64,000 nucleotides of DNA from Candidatus Neomarinimicrobiota bacterium (GTDB lineage: Bacteria; Fidelibacterota; JAANXI01): the NCBI GenBank assembly GCA_021734025.1, contig JAIPJS010000008.1, forward strand, positions 62,001 to 126,000. The letters run 5' to 3'. Below, piece by piece: positions 1-10,786 of the stretch. Made by a program: the position numbers and the translations under genes. The notes under the pieces were generated by a model that saw only the letters and a program-made list of their open reading frames with translations, ran no database searches and was not told the DNA's origin. Position 1 is the stretch's first letter, and the number at the start of each line of letters is the position of its first letter.

Positions 1-350
1 TGGAGTGAAACGGAATTTCGGGCGTTAGTTGTATGGTAGTTAACAACACAGCTCCATCCCTCCCATAGGGATCCCGTTGGGGCTCTATTGCGATAGCGAT
101 TTTTCCCCTCTCTTCGAAGAAAGGGGATTAAGGGGTGAGTTGTGATTGAAAGATTGGGTCATCCAGTACGGAACGGAGTGGAATCGAGGGATCGCATGAA
201 GAAATCTCAGGAGTTCAATTAACGAGATCCTTCGGCTTCGCTCAGGATGACTGGTGTTGCTTTTGTCCTGCAATGAATAAAACGAATCATCCCGACCAAG
301 ATGGAGGGATCTCGTGAAGTACTCTCTACGGTGGACATTGCGAAGCATAT
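1..350. repeat. Gene-free leader with dispersed intergenic repeats
   Basis: No convincing gene is seen here. The stretch holds a near-perfect hairpin at 105-126 (CCCCTCTCTT / AAGAAAGGGG) followed by AAGGGGTGAGTTGTG, a pattern that recurs at 54704-54748. It also holds fragments of the dispersed motif that reads roughly GAGATTCCTCG...CGCTCGGAATGAC (about 160-205, 218-256 and 296-320), seen again near 16.3 kb and 60.4 kb. The short open frames here are made of these repeats. Confidence 0.6.
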
Positions 351-378
351 AATTAAGGACATAACATTGTCCTTAATT
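351..378 (-). terminator. Possible terminator hairpin after glyS
   Basis: An 11-bp perfect inverted repeat (AATTAAGGACA / TGTCCTTAATT) with a 6-nt loop lies 5 bp beyond the glyS stop on the minus strand. It is AT-rich and lacks a clear U tract, so it is only a plausible terminator. Confidence 0.4.
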
Positions 379-382
379 CAAA

Positions 383-1825
383 CTACTCCAGCTCCACCTC
401 GGTCTGTTTCAGTTTCTCATTCAGCACGTCAACAAGCTGTTCGGCATCGAGACGAATCTGCTCCAGCGTATCCCGATCCCTGAGAGTGACGGTGCCGTCC
501 TCCACGGAGTCGTGATCCACGGTGATGCAGTACGGTGTACCGGCTTCGTCCTGCCGGCGATACCGCTTGCCGATGGAGCCGCCGTCGTCATAGAATGTGG
601 CAAAGTGTGTGTGGAGATCGTCATAGATATTCCGTGCCATCTCGGGCATGCCCTGCTTATTAAACAGCGGGAAGATCGCCACCTTGGTTGGTGCAATCTT
701 TGGCGAAAGCTGCAGGACGGTCCGGTCGTTTTCTTCGTCCTCCCAGTATGCATCGGCAAGCAGCGTGAGTACAGTTCTGTCGACCCCGGCTGAGGCTTCT
801 ACTACCGCAGGGACAACGTGTTCGTTATTCGGCTGGTCAAAATAGGTCAATCGCTTTCCGCTGTATTCCTGGTGCCGATCCAGGTCGTAGGTACCCCGGT
901 CGGCGATGCCTTCCAGTTCCGACCATCCGAACGGAAACAGATACTCCACATCTTTACACTCGGAGGCGTAGTGCGCCAGTTCGTCTTCCCCGTGGGGCCG
1001 CAGCCGGAGTTTATCCTGGTTAACGCCAAGACTTACGTACCAGTCGAACCGGGACTGCACCCATTCGTCGAAACTTTCTTTTGTCTGGTCAGGATGGACA
1101 AAGTACTCGATCTCCATCTGCTCGAATTCCCGGGAGCGAAAGATAAAGTTCCCGGTGGTCACCTCGTTGCGGAATGATTTCCCGATTTGGGCAATACCAA
1201 ATGGCAGCTTTACCCGGCTGGTGGAAACCACGTTATTAAAATTTACAAAGATGCCCTGGGCGGTTTCCGGCCGGAGGTAGACCTGGCTGCCCGAGTCTTC
1301 CGTGGGGCCGAGATGGGTCTTGAACATCAGGTTGAACTGGCGAACTTTTGTCCAGTCCGTAGTGCCGCCAACGGGATCCCGGATCTCTTCCTTCATGATG
1401 ATATCGTACAGTGCGTCGTTATCGTTCAGTGCGCTTTCCAGCTCGGACTGTACCCGATCCGCTTCATCATCTTTGCACTTGTCTCGGAGATTCTTGATGT
1501 GCTGCTCAATGAGGTGATCCGCGCGGAAGCGGGCTTTGCTTGTTTTATTGTCGATAAGCGGATCGTTGAATCCTGCTACGTGTCCCGAGGCTTCCCAAAC
1601 CTTGGAATGCATCAGAATACTGGCATCCAGGCCGACCACATCCTCGCGGGTAGTGACGATATCGTGCCACCACTGATCCCGGACGTTTCGCTTGAGCTCC
1701 ACGCCCAATGGACCGTAATCCCAGGTACTGTTCAGACCGCCATAGATTTCGCTGCTCTGAAAAATAAATCCGCGGCGTTTGGCCAGGGCTACTAACGGTT
1801 CGAGATTCTCAAGTTGCTTCGACAT
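383..1825 (-). CDS. glyS: Glycyl-tRNA synthetase (alpha2 type)
   Basis: Class II aminoacyl-tRNA synthetase that charges tRNA-Gly in the cytoplasm. The 480-residue length and sequence match the single-subunit, eukaryotic/archaeal-like alpha2 enzyme rather than the alpha-beta GlyQ/GlyS form. Visible features are the N-terminal IYGGLNSTWDYGPLG motif near residue 28, the motif 2 region FRNEVTTGNF (about 215), the motif 3 region SAGVDRTVLTLLADAY (about 345) and a C-terminal anticodon-binding domain from about residue 378 (APTKVAIFPL). The ATG start is 3 bp beyond the stop of topA, so the two are probably cotranscribed in the order topA-glyS. Confidence 0.96.
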   Translation of the reverse strand: MSKQLENLEPLVALAKRRGFIFQSSEIYGGLNSTWDYGPLGVELKRNVRDQWWHDIVTTREDVVGLDASILMHSKVWEASGHVAGFNDPLIDNKTSKARFRADHLIEQHIKNLRDKCKDDEADRVQSELESALNDNDALYDIIMKEEIRDPVGGTTDWTKVRQFNLMFKTHLGPTEDSGSQVYLRPETAQGIFVNFNNVVSTSRVKLPFGIAQIGKSFRNEVTTGNFIFRSREFEQMEIEYFVHPDQTKESFDEWVQSRFDWYVSLGVNQDKLRLRPHGEDELAHYASECKDVEYLFPFGWSELEGIADRGTYDLDRHQEYSGKRLTYFDQPNNEHVVPAVVEASAGVDRTVLTLLADAYWEDEENDRTVLQLSPKIAPTKVAIFPLFNKQGMPEMARNIYDDLHTHFATFYDDGGSIGKRYRRQDEAGTPYCITVDHDSVEDGTVTLRDRDTLEQIRLDAEQLVDVLNEKLKQTEVELE

Positions 1826-1828
1826 CGC

Positions 1829-4087
1829 TTACGCTGCTCCTTTCGCGTCGGACACTTCCTCATCCGTAAAATTTTCCGGCTCCATCTCTGCTTTACAATT
1901 CAGGCATTTGAAAAATTCACCCTTGGACTTCGTGTTCTTTTCTACCAAAAATTCGGCATCGCAATTCGGGCAGGAGTGCGGTACCGGTTTATCCCAGACC
2001 GCGAACTCACAATCCGGGTAGTTCGCGCATCCATAGAATACCTTGCCCTTCCGGGAGCGGCGTTCCACGATATCTCCGCCGTCCTCGGGACAGTCGATTC
2101 CCAGTGGAATCGGCTTGGTGTTTTTACACTCCGGGTAGTTGCTGCAGGCCATAAATCGTCCGTATCGCCCGGTTTTGATTACCATTGTCGAACCGCATTT
2201 TTCGCAGTTCTCGTCGGTCTCCTCCGGCGGACCTTGTTCTTCCAAAGGTTTTGTGTTTTTACAATCGGGAAATCCGCTGCAGGCCAGGAATTTGCCGTTT
2301 CGTCCCCATTTAATGACCATTTCCCGGCCGCACTTCTCACACTTTTCACCGGTGCCTTCCTGGAGTGATTTCTTGATGTCTTTGCTTTTACTCTGCACGG
2401 CTTCCAGCGATTTGTTGAACGGTTTATAGAAATCCTGAACCACATCAACCCAATCGTCCTTGCCCGCCTCGATCTTATCTAACTCGTCTTCCATTTGTGC
2501 GGTGAACTTTGTGTTAAAGATATTCGGAAAGTGCTTCACCAGGACGTCACACACGGTAAAGCCGAGTTCGGTGGGGATGAGCTGTTTGCCTTCCCGGTTC
2601 ACGTAATCCCGATCATAGAGCGTGGTAATAATCTGCGAATACGTACTGGGGCGCCCAATGCCCTGATTGTCCAGTTCTTTAATCAGGCTGCTCTCATTGT
2701 AGTGAGCCGGCGGCTTGGTAAAGTGCTGTTCCGGTGTAATCTCCTCAAGACTGAGAGTTTCGCCTTCCTCAATATCTTCGGGCACATCTGTATCTTTGTC
2801 TTCCTCGTAGCCATTGGGCATCCGTTTATATGCCTTCAGGTATCCGTCGAACTTCAGGATGGAACCGGATGTCCGGAACTGATACTCTTCCCCGGCGGCG
2901 ATGTCGATGGTCGTCCGGGCGTATTTCGCCGGGGACATCTGTGAACCGAGCAACCGATACCAAATAAGGGTATATAACTTGAAATGATCGTTTGGGAGTT
3001 GGCCCTTGATTTTATCTGGCGGAAGATTCCAGACGGTCGGTCGAATTGCCTCATGGGCGTCCTGAACCTGGCTTTTCTTGCTGGCATACTGCCGGGGGCT
3101 CTTCGGTAGATATTTATCGCCGGCCCACTTCTTCACTGCATCCCTGGAACCGGCCAGTGCTTCGTTGGCCAGACGAGTGGAGTCGGTACGCATATAGGTG
3201 ATGAGACCCTGCGTCTCCCCGTTGACTTCGACGCCTTCATAGAGCCGCTGCGCCAGCGCCATGGTCTTCTTTGGAGAGAAGCCGAGCTTGTAGGCCGCAT
3301 CCTGTTGTAAAGTACTGGTGGTATAAGGCGGATACGGTTTCCGCGAGACCGTCTTCTTTTTGATAGAATCTACTATAAAGTCTTGCTCGTTCAGCGTGGA
3401 GAGGATCTCGTTCACTTCCTCTTCCGAGCCGATCTCCGGATCTTCACCATTAACTTTATGCAGATCCGAGGTGAAGACATCGGTGTTCTCGCCCTTGAGT
3501 TGTGCATGGACCGACCAGTACTCATCCGGTTCGAACGCCTCGATTTCCCGCTCCCGCTCCACGATAATCCGGAGCGCCACCGACTGGACGCGTCCAGCGC
3601 TCAGTCCACGGTAGAGGGTTTTCCAGAGAAAGGGACTCACTTTGTATCCCACCAGGCGGTCCAAAATACGGCGCGCTTGCTGGGCGTTCACGAGGTTGTC
3701 GTTGATAGAATGCGGATCGGCCAGCCCGCTTTTCACCCCGGACTTGGTGATTTCATGAAACAACACCCGGTGGACGTCCTGCTTATTGCCGTTCAGGATT
3801 TTGGCGATGTGCCATGCAATGGCCTCGCCTTCCCGGTCGGGATCGGTGCCGAGGTAGATAGAATCAGAGTTCCTTGCGGCCTTCTTTAATTCTTTGATGA
3901 TCTTGCCCTTGCCGCGAATGGTCTGATAGGTCGGTTCGAAATTATTCTCTACATCTATCCCTAATTCCTTCGGTGGCAGATCCCGGATGTGCCCCACCGA
4001 CGATTTGACGTCATAATCTTTGCCAAGGTACTTCTTCAGGGTTTTGGCTTTGGACGGCGATTCAACTATTAACAGATTTTTCGCCAT
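1829..4087 (-). CDS. topA: DNA topoisomerase I (type IA)
   Basis: Relaxes negatively supercoiled DNA by single-strand passage. The 752-residue protein begins with a TOPRIM domain (LLIVESPSKAKTL, then GTDPDREGEAIAWH near residue 85). The catalytic Tyr lies in YMRTDSTRL at about residue 300. The C-terminus carries consecutive tetra-Cys zinc ribbons (CEKCGREM, CEKCGSTM, a CPEDGG ribbon in which one ligand is not obvious, and CPNCDAEF ending in CLNC). It is first in an apparent topA-glyS operon and is divergent from the phosphate transporter gene across 372 bp. The ATG start is preceded by AAAGGAG on the minus strand. Confidence 0.97.
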   Translation of the reverse strand: MAKNLLIVESPSKAKTLKKYLGKDYDVKSSVGHIRDLPPKELGIDVENNFEPTYQTIRGKGKIIKELKKAARNSDSIYLGTDPDREGEAIAWHIAKILNGNKQDVHRVLFHEITKSGVKSGLADPHSINDNLVNAQQARRILDRLVGYKVSPFLWKTLYRGLSAGRVQSVALRIIVEREREIEAFEPDEYWSVHAQLKGENTDVFTSDLHKVNGEDPEIGSEEEVNEILSTLNEQDFIVDSIKKKTVSRKPYPPYTTSTLQQDAAYKLGFSPKKTMALAQRLYEGVEVNGETQGLITYMRTDSTRLANEALAGSRDAVKKWAGDKYLPKSPRQYASKKSQVQDAHEAIRPTVWNLPPDKIKGQLPNDHFKLYTLIWYRLLGSQMSPAKYARTTIDIAAGEEYQFRTSGSILKFDGYLKAYKRMPNGYEEDKDTDVPEDIEEGETLSLEEITPEQHFTKPPAHYNESSLIKELDNQGIGRPSTYSQIITTLYDRDYVNREGKQLIPTELGFTVCDVLVKHFPNIFNTKFTAQMEDELDKIEAGKDDWVDVVQDFYKPFNKSLEAVQSKSKDIKKSLQEGTGEKCEKCGREMVIKWGRNGKFLACSGFPDCKNTKPLEEQGPPEETDENCEKCGSTMVIKTGRYGRFMACSNYPECKNTKPIPLGIDCPEDGGDIVERRSRKGKVFYGCANYPDCEFAVWDKPVPHSCPNCDAEFLVEKNTKSKGEFFKCLNCKAEMEPENFTDEEVSDAKGAA

Positions 4088-4459
4088 GCAGTTGATACTC
4101 CTTTCGCTTGTATTCAGCCAATGAATATAATGATTGTACTTTCATTCACAAAACCGTTATCTGAAAGAATTGTTTGCTCAGAATTCGGGAGTCTGCGAGC
4201 AGGGTTTTGTTGTTACCATTGAATATATATAATCTCTGTTCGCTACAAATTCATTTATCTTTTACAAATTTCTTGTGAATTGTGCAGGTGCATTGTATGA
4301 TTACATCCTATATAGCGGACTGACAAACGAATGTTTTAAAACGGGAAGAGTTTGCTGGACATGACGCTGAAAGACTATCTATTTTCCTCCAAACACTTTC
4401 TTTTTTATATATAGTTTCCTGATGAAATTGCCACCCACAAACCGGACGGACTGTTAGGA
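4088..4459. other. Divergent intergenic region between topA and the Na/Pi symporter
   Basis: An AT-rich 372-bp gap between divergently transcribed genes, so it should hold promoters for both directions. A TATAAT box is present at 4228-4233 with a TTGTTG 15 bp upstream at 4207-4212, a possible plus-strand promoter, though the spacing is short. No gene or strong hairpin is seen. Confidence 0.4.
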
Positions 4460-5617
4460 ATGGACGGACTTTCGCCAAAAGCGAAGCAATCGGAACGCTC
4501 TCAATGGGTAAATTGGCTCAAAGCCGCAGCAGTAATTGCGGTACTGTATCTGTTTCTCGTCTCCATCGGAATGATCGGGACGGCGTTCAAGGGGATGGGC
4601 CGGGAGATGGCCGAAACACTGCTGCAATCTGCGGCCGGTCCGGTCATCGGATTGGTCATCGGGATTCTGGCAACCAGCATAATTCAGAGTTCGTCCACTA
4701 CGACTTCACTGGTCGTGGGGATGGTCGCAGCCGGCACCTTCGGAAGCGACCCTAAACTTGCCGTTGCGGCTGCGGTGCCCATCATTATGGGAGCGAATAT
4801 CGGTACCAGCATAACCAACACCATCGTCTCGCTGGGACACATCACCCATAAGCAGGAATTCCAGCGGGCGTTTTCGGCGTCGATTGTCCATGATTTTTTT
4901 AATTTTTTTGCTGTAATCATTCTGTTTCCGCTGGAAGTATATACCGGCATAATCAGCAAGAGTGCCAACTTGCTGACGAACCTTTTTATCGGGACTGGAT
5001 CGATTACGTTTCAAAGTCCGGTGAAAGCGGCAACAAAGCCGGCCGTCCATTTTATGGAAGAGCTGATGGGGCTCCAGGAGATCATTAATCCGAATGTCAT
5101 TCTGGCGATTGTGGCGGTCCTGCTTCTGTTCTTTTCGCTCCGTTCCCTGACGAAACTCATCAGAAGCTTGGTGATTACGCGCCTGGAGACCTTTTTCGAC
5201 ACCCATATTTTTAAAACGGATCTGCGGGCGATACTGTTTGGGATCGCCATCACGATCATGGTGCAGAGCAGCTCAATTACCACCTCCCTGGTTATTCCGT
5301 TGGCAGGGGCAGGGATATTGACACTGAGGCAGATTTTTCCCTATACTTTGGGGTCGAATATCGGAACCACGTTTACGGCGTTGCTGGCCAGTCTGGCTAC
5401 CGGCTCTCACGCGCCGCTGGCAGTCGCTTTTGCTCATCTGCTGTTTAACATTTTTGGCATTGGCATCATCTGGCCGATTCCCGCTCTGCGGCGATTGCCT
5501 ATTAAGTTTGCCAAATGGTTCTCTGCCATCACGGTAAAAAACAGGGCATACCCGATTATATATGTTATAGTGGCTTTCTTTATAATACCATTAATGCTAA
5601 TAGTGATACTGAGGTAA
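4460..5617 (+). CDS. Na+/phosphate cotransporter, NptA/PNaS family
   Basis: Inner-membrane sodium-dependent phosphate symporter of the type II Na/Pi (PF02690) family. The 385-residue protein is almost entirely hydrophobic and shows the family's internal duplication. QSSSTTTSLVVGM in the first half is matched by QSSSITTSLVIPL in the second, and GANIGTSITNT by GSNIGTTFTAL. Bacterial homologues often carry a C-terminal PhoU domain. Here that domain is the separate next gene, which begins 5 bp downstream, so the two probably act together in phosphate homeostasis. Confidence 0.9.
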   Translation: MDGLSPKAKQSERSQWVNWLKAAAVIAVLYLFLVSIGMIGTAFKGMGREMAETLLQSAAGPVIGLVIGILATSIIQSSSTTTSLVVGMVAAGTFGSDPKLAVAAAVPIIMGANIGTSITNTIVSLGHITHKQEFQRAFSASIVHDFFNFFAVIILFPLEVYTGIISKSANLLTNLFIGTGSITFQSPVKAATKPAVHFMEELMGLQEIINPNVILAIVAVLLLFFSLRSLTKLIRSLVITRLETFFDTHIFKTDLRAILFGIAITIMVQSSSITTSLVIPLAGAGILTLRQIFPYTLGSNIGTTFTALLASLATGSHAPLAVAFAHLLFNIFGIGIIWPIPALRRLPIKFAKWFSAITVKNRAYPIIYVIVAFFIIPLMLIVILR

Positions 5618-5622
5618 CAGTC

Positions 5623-6300
5623 ATGTCATTCTTCAAAGATATATTAAAGCTCTTAAGCTCCCAAGATTTACTGGCCCAGGCCTGGGACGATTCAAACGAC
5701 ATGTTGATACTGTCCAGAGATATGTTTCGGGAGGCAGTCAAACATCTCCGGGAGGATCGGAATATTGAAAAGCTCCGCGCATTGAAGCAACGGGACTGGG
5801 AGATCAACACCTTCCAGCGCGACGTGCGCCGGAAGGTGCTCACTCACTATTCGGTCACGGAGGATCAATCCGACCTGGCGAACGGACTGATCCTTATCAA
5901 CATGGTGGTGGACATCGAACGGCTGGGTGACTATGCCAAAAATATTGTGGATTTGGCGATTAACCATCCCAACACGATAATTACCGAGGAAATATCAGAT
6001 GACCTGTATACCATGGAAAAGGAAATACACGACCGGTACGAAAAAACGATCCAGGCCATCAAGAATCACGACCTGGAGCTTGCCAAAGATTTAAAAGCGC
6101 GGTATAAGTACGAAATATCCAAGAAGTCCGATGCCATCGTGAACGGGATTATTTCCGGTGAAATGACCGATTTTGATTCTCCGTCGCGAGCGGCGGCAAT
6201 TGCGTTGTATGCCCGGTACCTCAAACGACTCGGCAGTCACCTCAACAATATTGCTACCACGCTGGTGAATCCATTCGATACCATTGGGTATATGCAGTAG
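5623..6300 (+). CDS. PhoU-domain protein
   Basis: A helical PhoU-like protein of 225 residues. ATG at 5623 is chosen over an upstream in-frame start because GAGG sits 9 bp before it and because the upstream residues overlap the transporter gene and look like its antiframe. The segments MVVDIERLGDYAKNIVDLA and LKRLGSHLNNIATTLVNP are the paired E-R-GD-A-N-type metal-binding helices of PhoU proteins. Adjacent to the Na/Pi symporter, it most likely regulates phosphate uptake through that carrier; no pst or phoR/phoB genes are in view. Confidence 0.85.
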   Translation: MSFFKDILKLLSSQDLLAQAWDDSNDMLILSRDMFREAVKHLREDRNIEKLRALKQRDWEINTFQRDVRRKVLTHYSVTEDQSDLANGLILINMVVDIERLGDYAKNIVDLAINHPNTIITEEISDDLYTMEKEIHDRYEKTIQAIKNHDLELAKDLKARYKYEISKKSDAIVNGIISGEMTDFDSPSRAAAIALYARYLKRLGSHLNNIATTLVNPFDTIGYMQ

Positions 6301-6389
6301 AAACCTGCAGGAAATCCCACATCGGCTTTGACATTTTTCCCCCGGTTCTCTAAACTATCTTTTCTGTCAACAGGGAACAGAGCCAATAA

Positions 6390-7853
<1,464 letters not shown>

Positions 7854-7874
7854 GGTAATACGAAGTCTACTTCC

Positions 7875-7909
7875 AAAGATGCTATCTTTGCCGAAAGATG
7901 GCATCTTTT
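7875..7909 (+). terminator. Stem-loop after proS
   Basis: AAAGATGCTATCTTT and AAAGATGGCATCTTTT form an imperfect 15-bp stem around GCCG, starting 21 bp beyond the proS stop and ending in a short T run. This is a plausible rho-independent terminator. Confidence 0.55.
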
Positions 7910-7940
7910 GGCAGCCGCTATAATTTTCTTTTAGCTCAAG

Positions 7941-8096
7941 TATCGAGTATTGCGTAACGGAACTTTCGAGGTAGAATCTACGCAATACGCAGTACGTAAT
8001 ATTTAACAAGACCACAACAATTCCCTTCTGCACCAATGTTACGGAGAGCAGGTGCTTTAACTTTAACACCCGAACACCTGAACACTTTATCACTGC
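7941..8096. repeat. Two adjacent short-period intergenic repeats
   Basis: The first part (7941-8004) contains GAGTATTGCGTAA and, in the other orientation, CGCAATACGCAGTACGTAAT. It belongs to the family also found near 10.87, 16.1 and 46.48 kb. The second part (8061-8096) is a run of near-heptamers of the form AACACCCGAACACCTGAACAC, recurring near 11.12, 20.24, 49.33 and 55.95 kb. Neither encodes a plausible protein. Confidence 0.65.
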
Positions 8097-8139
8097 TTTA
8101 ACGATTGCATTCCCCCTCGATTTGGTCTAAGATTTCCGT

Positions 8140-8934
8140 ATGGCAATTGTCACCACAGATGCGGTCGTGCTGCGTCGGATTGAGCACAGCGAAACCAGTC
8201 TGATCTGTACCTTTTACACTAGGGATTACGGCCGGTTAACGGCTATTGCCAAGGGTGCCCGTCGACAGAAGAGTCAGTTCGCCGGCACGCTCGACCTGAT
8301 GAATTACCTCCAGATCACGGCATATACCAAAGAGACCAGAGAAGTCCAGACCCTTTCGGATGCCGAATTTGTCCGAACGTTCAACAAGTTACAGCGCGAT
8401 ATGGATCGTGCCGGTATCGGTATGGTGCTGGTGGAGACTATGCGCAAAGCCATCATTGGAGAAGAACCACATCCGGAAATATTCGACCTGTTGGTTGATA
8501 CACTCATCGCTCTCAACGATTACGATGATCCCGGTATTGAAGTCCTCTGGTGGTTTCACCTGCACCTGGCCTCGCTGTTGGGCTTTTTGCCCCAATTCGA
8601 CGAATGTTATGAGTGTGGGAAATCTCTCTTCGAAGGATACTTTTCTGCCGATACCGGACAAATTCATTGTAAGTCGTGCGTGATCCATCAGCCGGGAATG
8701 GTGCACCTGCGGAATATGGAACTGCGGATCCTCCGGTACCTGCTAGAGAAATCGCTGGGAGAAATCGATTTTGGCGCGATTCGGCGGGTCATGCCAGAGC
8801 AAGCGGATGGCGAATCTCACCAACCGACAATTCAGCCAGAACTCCTCACCGGTGTCATTGTGAAATACCTTCAATACCATGTGGAAGGGATCGCCACATT
8901 GCAGAGCTTGGACTTTTTCACTACATTCGAATGA
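8140..8934 (+). CDS. recO: DNA repair protein RecO
   Basis: Recombination mediator of the RecFOR pathway that binds single-stranded DNA and helps load RecA. The 264-residue protein has the N-terminal OB-fold (MAIVTTDAVVLRRIEHSETS, then LTAIAKGARRQKSQF), a helical middle and a zinc-binding segment CYECGK...CKSC at about residues 157-180. Both are diagnostic of RecO. The ATG start fits the family's usual N-terminus. It stands alone between repeat-rich gaps. Confidence 0.93.
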   Translation: MAIVTTDAVVLRRIEHSETSLICTFYTRDYGRLTAIAKGARRQKSQFAGTLDLMNYLQITAYTKETREVQTLSDAEFVRTFNKLQRDMDRAGIGMVLVETMRKAIIGEEPHPEIFDLLVDTLIALNDYDDPGIEVLWWFHLHLASLLGFLPQFDECYECGKSLFEGYFSADTGQIHCKSCVIHQPGMVHLRNMELRILRYLLEKSLGEIDFGAIRRVMPEQADGESHQPTIQPELLTGVIVKYLQYHVEGIATLQSLDFFTTFE

Positions 8935-9112
8935 CATTAGAAAACCAGAAAAATACTAGCACGTCCCGGAAGGGACTCCTGGTGGAGCAGATGACGCTGA
9001 AAAAACGAATTATCACGGATAAAAACATTAAAAAATCCCCATGGGATTTAATTGATTTTCATCTTATGAGTAAATTCTTATGGTTGCGTGTAACTGAATT
9101 GTAGTCAGATTA

Positions 9113-9994
9113 ATGTATCGGAACAGTAATAACATCAATTTTGGGAGTAGCTGGGGGCCGCCGGGCCGGCGAGGCGGCGGAACCCTCAATCCGCTGAAGA
9201 GCGACTTTTACTCTAATGCCATCCGGGTGCTTATCGCGGCCAATCTGGCAATTTTTGTTCTGCTCTGGCTCTTCGGGACCAGACAGTTTGAACTCTCGGT
9301 ATTTCAAACATTCGGTTTGGTTCCGCAGCGGGTTTGGCACGAGGGTATGGTCTGGCAGCCGATTACCTACATGTTTCTGCACGGCGGATTTTGGCACGTT
9401 GCTATTAATATGTTTGTTCTCTGGATGTTCGGCACCGAGATCGAGCACCGCTGGGGTCGGTCGGAATTTTTAAAATACTATTTTATCACCGGTGTCGGTT
9501 CCGGGTTGGTGACCATGCTCTTTTCGCTAAATTCCACGATTCCGGTGGTGGGCGCCAGCGGCGCCATCTATGGAATTCTGCTGGCGTACGGATTGATGTT
9601 TCCGAACCGGTATGTGTATATCTATTTCCTGTTTCCCCTCAAGGTGAAGTATTTCGTGGCGATTATCGGCGGGATTGCTTTTTTCTCATCGCTCAGCAGC
9701 ACCGGCGGGAATATCAGCCATATGACGCATCTCAGCGGGATGATTATCGGCTGGCTCTACTTTAAGCAGGACTGGCGTCTGGATTTTCTGAAGAATCGCT
9801 TCCGGAAAAGCAAGCGGAAGCAGACGCTGAACAAGATCAAAAAGGTGGAGAAGGAAATTCACGACTTCCGGGCGGAGATCGATCGAATCCTGGACAAAAT
9901 TAATAAGGTGGGATACGATAACCTGACGGAAGAGGAGAAAGAGTTACTCTACCAGGCGAGTAAGCACCTGGCGGATGACGACAAGCCGAATTGA
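9113..9994 (+). CDS. Rhomboid family intramembrane serine protease
   Basis: A polytopic membrane protein of 293 residues that should cleave substrates within the bilayer. The rhomboid features are HGGFWHVAINMFVLWMFG, followed by the catalytic Ser in GASGAIYG (about residue 150) and the catalytic His in HMTHLSGM near residue 205. The N-terminus is short, Gly/Pro/Arg-rich and cytoplasmic. The C-terminal 60 residues are a charged, probably coiled tail (KKVEKEIHDFRAEIDRIL) as seen in many FCB-group rhomboids. The substrate cannot be predicted. Confidence 0.92.
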   Translation: MYRNSNNINFGSSWGPPGRRGGGTLNPLKSDFYSNAIRVLIAANLAIFVLLWLFGTRQFELSVFQTFGLVPQRVWHEGMVWQPITYMFLHGGFWHVAINMFVLWMFGTEIEHRWGRSEFLKYYFITGVGSGLVTMLFSLNSTIPVVGASGAIYGILLAYGLMFPNRYVYIYFLFPLKVKYFVAIIGGIAFFSSLSSTGGNISHMTHLSGMIIGWLYFKQDWRLDFLKNRFRKSKRKQTLNKIKKVEKEIHDFRAEIDRILDKINKVGYDNLTEEEKELLYQASKHLADDDKPN

Positions 9995-10027
9995 TACAAT
10001 AAAATATTTTCAGGTTACGAGTATTTG

Positions 10028-10063
10028 CCGCTTAAAGCCCTTTCCTTTTAGGGCTTTAAGCGG
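10028..10063. terminator. Bidirectional terminator between rhomboid and LON genes
   Basis: A perfect 14-bp stem, CCGCTTAAAGCCCT / AGGGCTTTAAGCGG, with an 8-nt loop lies between two convergent genes. It is 33 bp after one stop and 30 bp after the other, which fits a terminator serving both. Confidence 0.8.
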
Positions 10064-10093
10064 CCAGTTTTATGATCATCGATAAGCCGACAA

Positions 10094-10786
10094 TCAATTC
10101 CACCTTGGATTATCCGGAATCATAATATCCAGATCGTCCAGGAATCCGAGATCTTTGATCTCCTGGCGCAAATACTCCCGAACAATTTCACTGCGGATTG
10201 GAATATTCTGTATCTCCAGAAGCTTTTGTTTGTCTTCCGTGGTAATCGGAAGCCAGGTAGTCAACAGGTTGACCAGCATTTCCAGCGGTACATCCTCCGA
10301 CAGTATATCTTCGATGGGGAAATCGGCTTCAGTCATCTGAGCAATTTTCCGGAATTGCCGTAAAAGCGCTTCCCGCTCTTCCCTGAGATTACCGCCTGAA
10401 GTGGAATCCTGAAGGATCTCCATTTCACCACGGCGATAGGGCATCTTTTGTGGTAACTCATGGATTTCTACCTTGGAGAGACCGTTCAACAGGATATTGA
10501 ATTTGCCGTCTTCAAGTCGTTTGAATTTCTCTACGTATCCGATGGTTCCTGTGGTGAAAATTTGCGGCTTTTCAAAGTAATCCTCTTCCCATCCTTCCTT
10601 CAGCAGAGTTACACAGATAATGCGTTCGCCAGTGAGTACATCGCGAACCATCTCTTTATACCGCTCCTCAAAGATGTGGAGAGGGAGGAGTGTTTTCGGG
10701 AAGAATACAGTATTCGGGAGAGGGAAAATTGGTGATTCTCCGGAAAATTCTGTGAGTTCATAATTGAAGCCTAGGCTTTCGGTCAT
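10094..10786 (-). CDS. LON N-terminal (substrate-binding) domain protein
   Basis: A 230-residue protein consisting of the PF02190 LON substrate-binding domain alone, without the AAA+ or protease parts of Lon. The family opening is clear: IFPLPNTVFFPKTLLPLHIFEERYKEM, split by helices, then GTIGYVEKFKRLEDGKFNILLNGLSKVEI. Such stand-alone proteins are common in bacteria. Their function is poorly defined, and a role in protein quality control is only inferred. It is monocistronic and faces the rhomboid gene. Confidence 0.85.
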   Translation of the reverse strand: MTESLGFNYELTEFSGESPIFPLPNTVFFPKTLLPLHIFEERYKEMVRDVLTGERIICVTLLKEGWEEDYFEKPQIFTTGTIGYVEKFKRLEDGKFNILLNGLSKVEIHELPQKMPYRRGEMEILQDSTSGGNLREEREALLRQFRKIAQMTEADFPIEDILSEDVPLEMLVNLLTTWLPITTEDKQKLLEIQNIPIRSEIVREYLRQEIKDLGFLDDLDIMIPDNPRWN

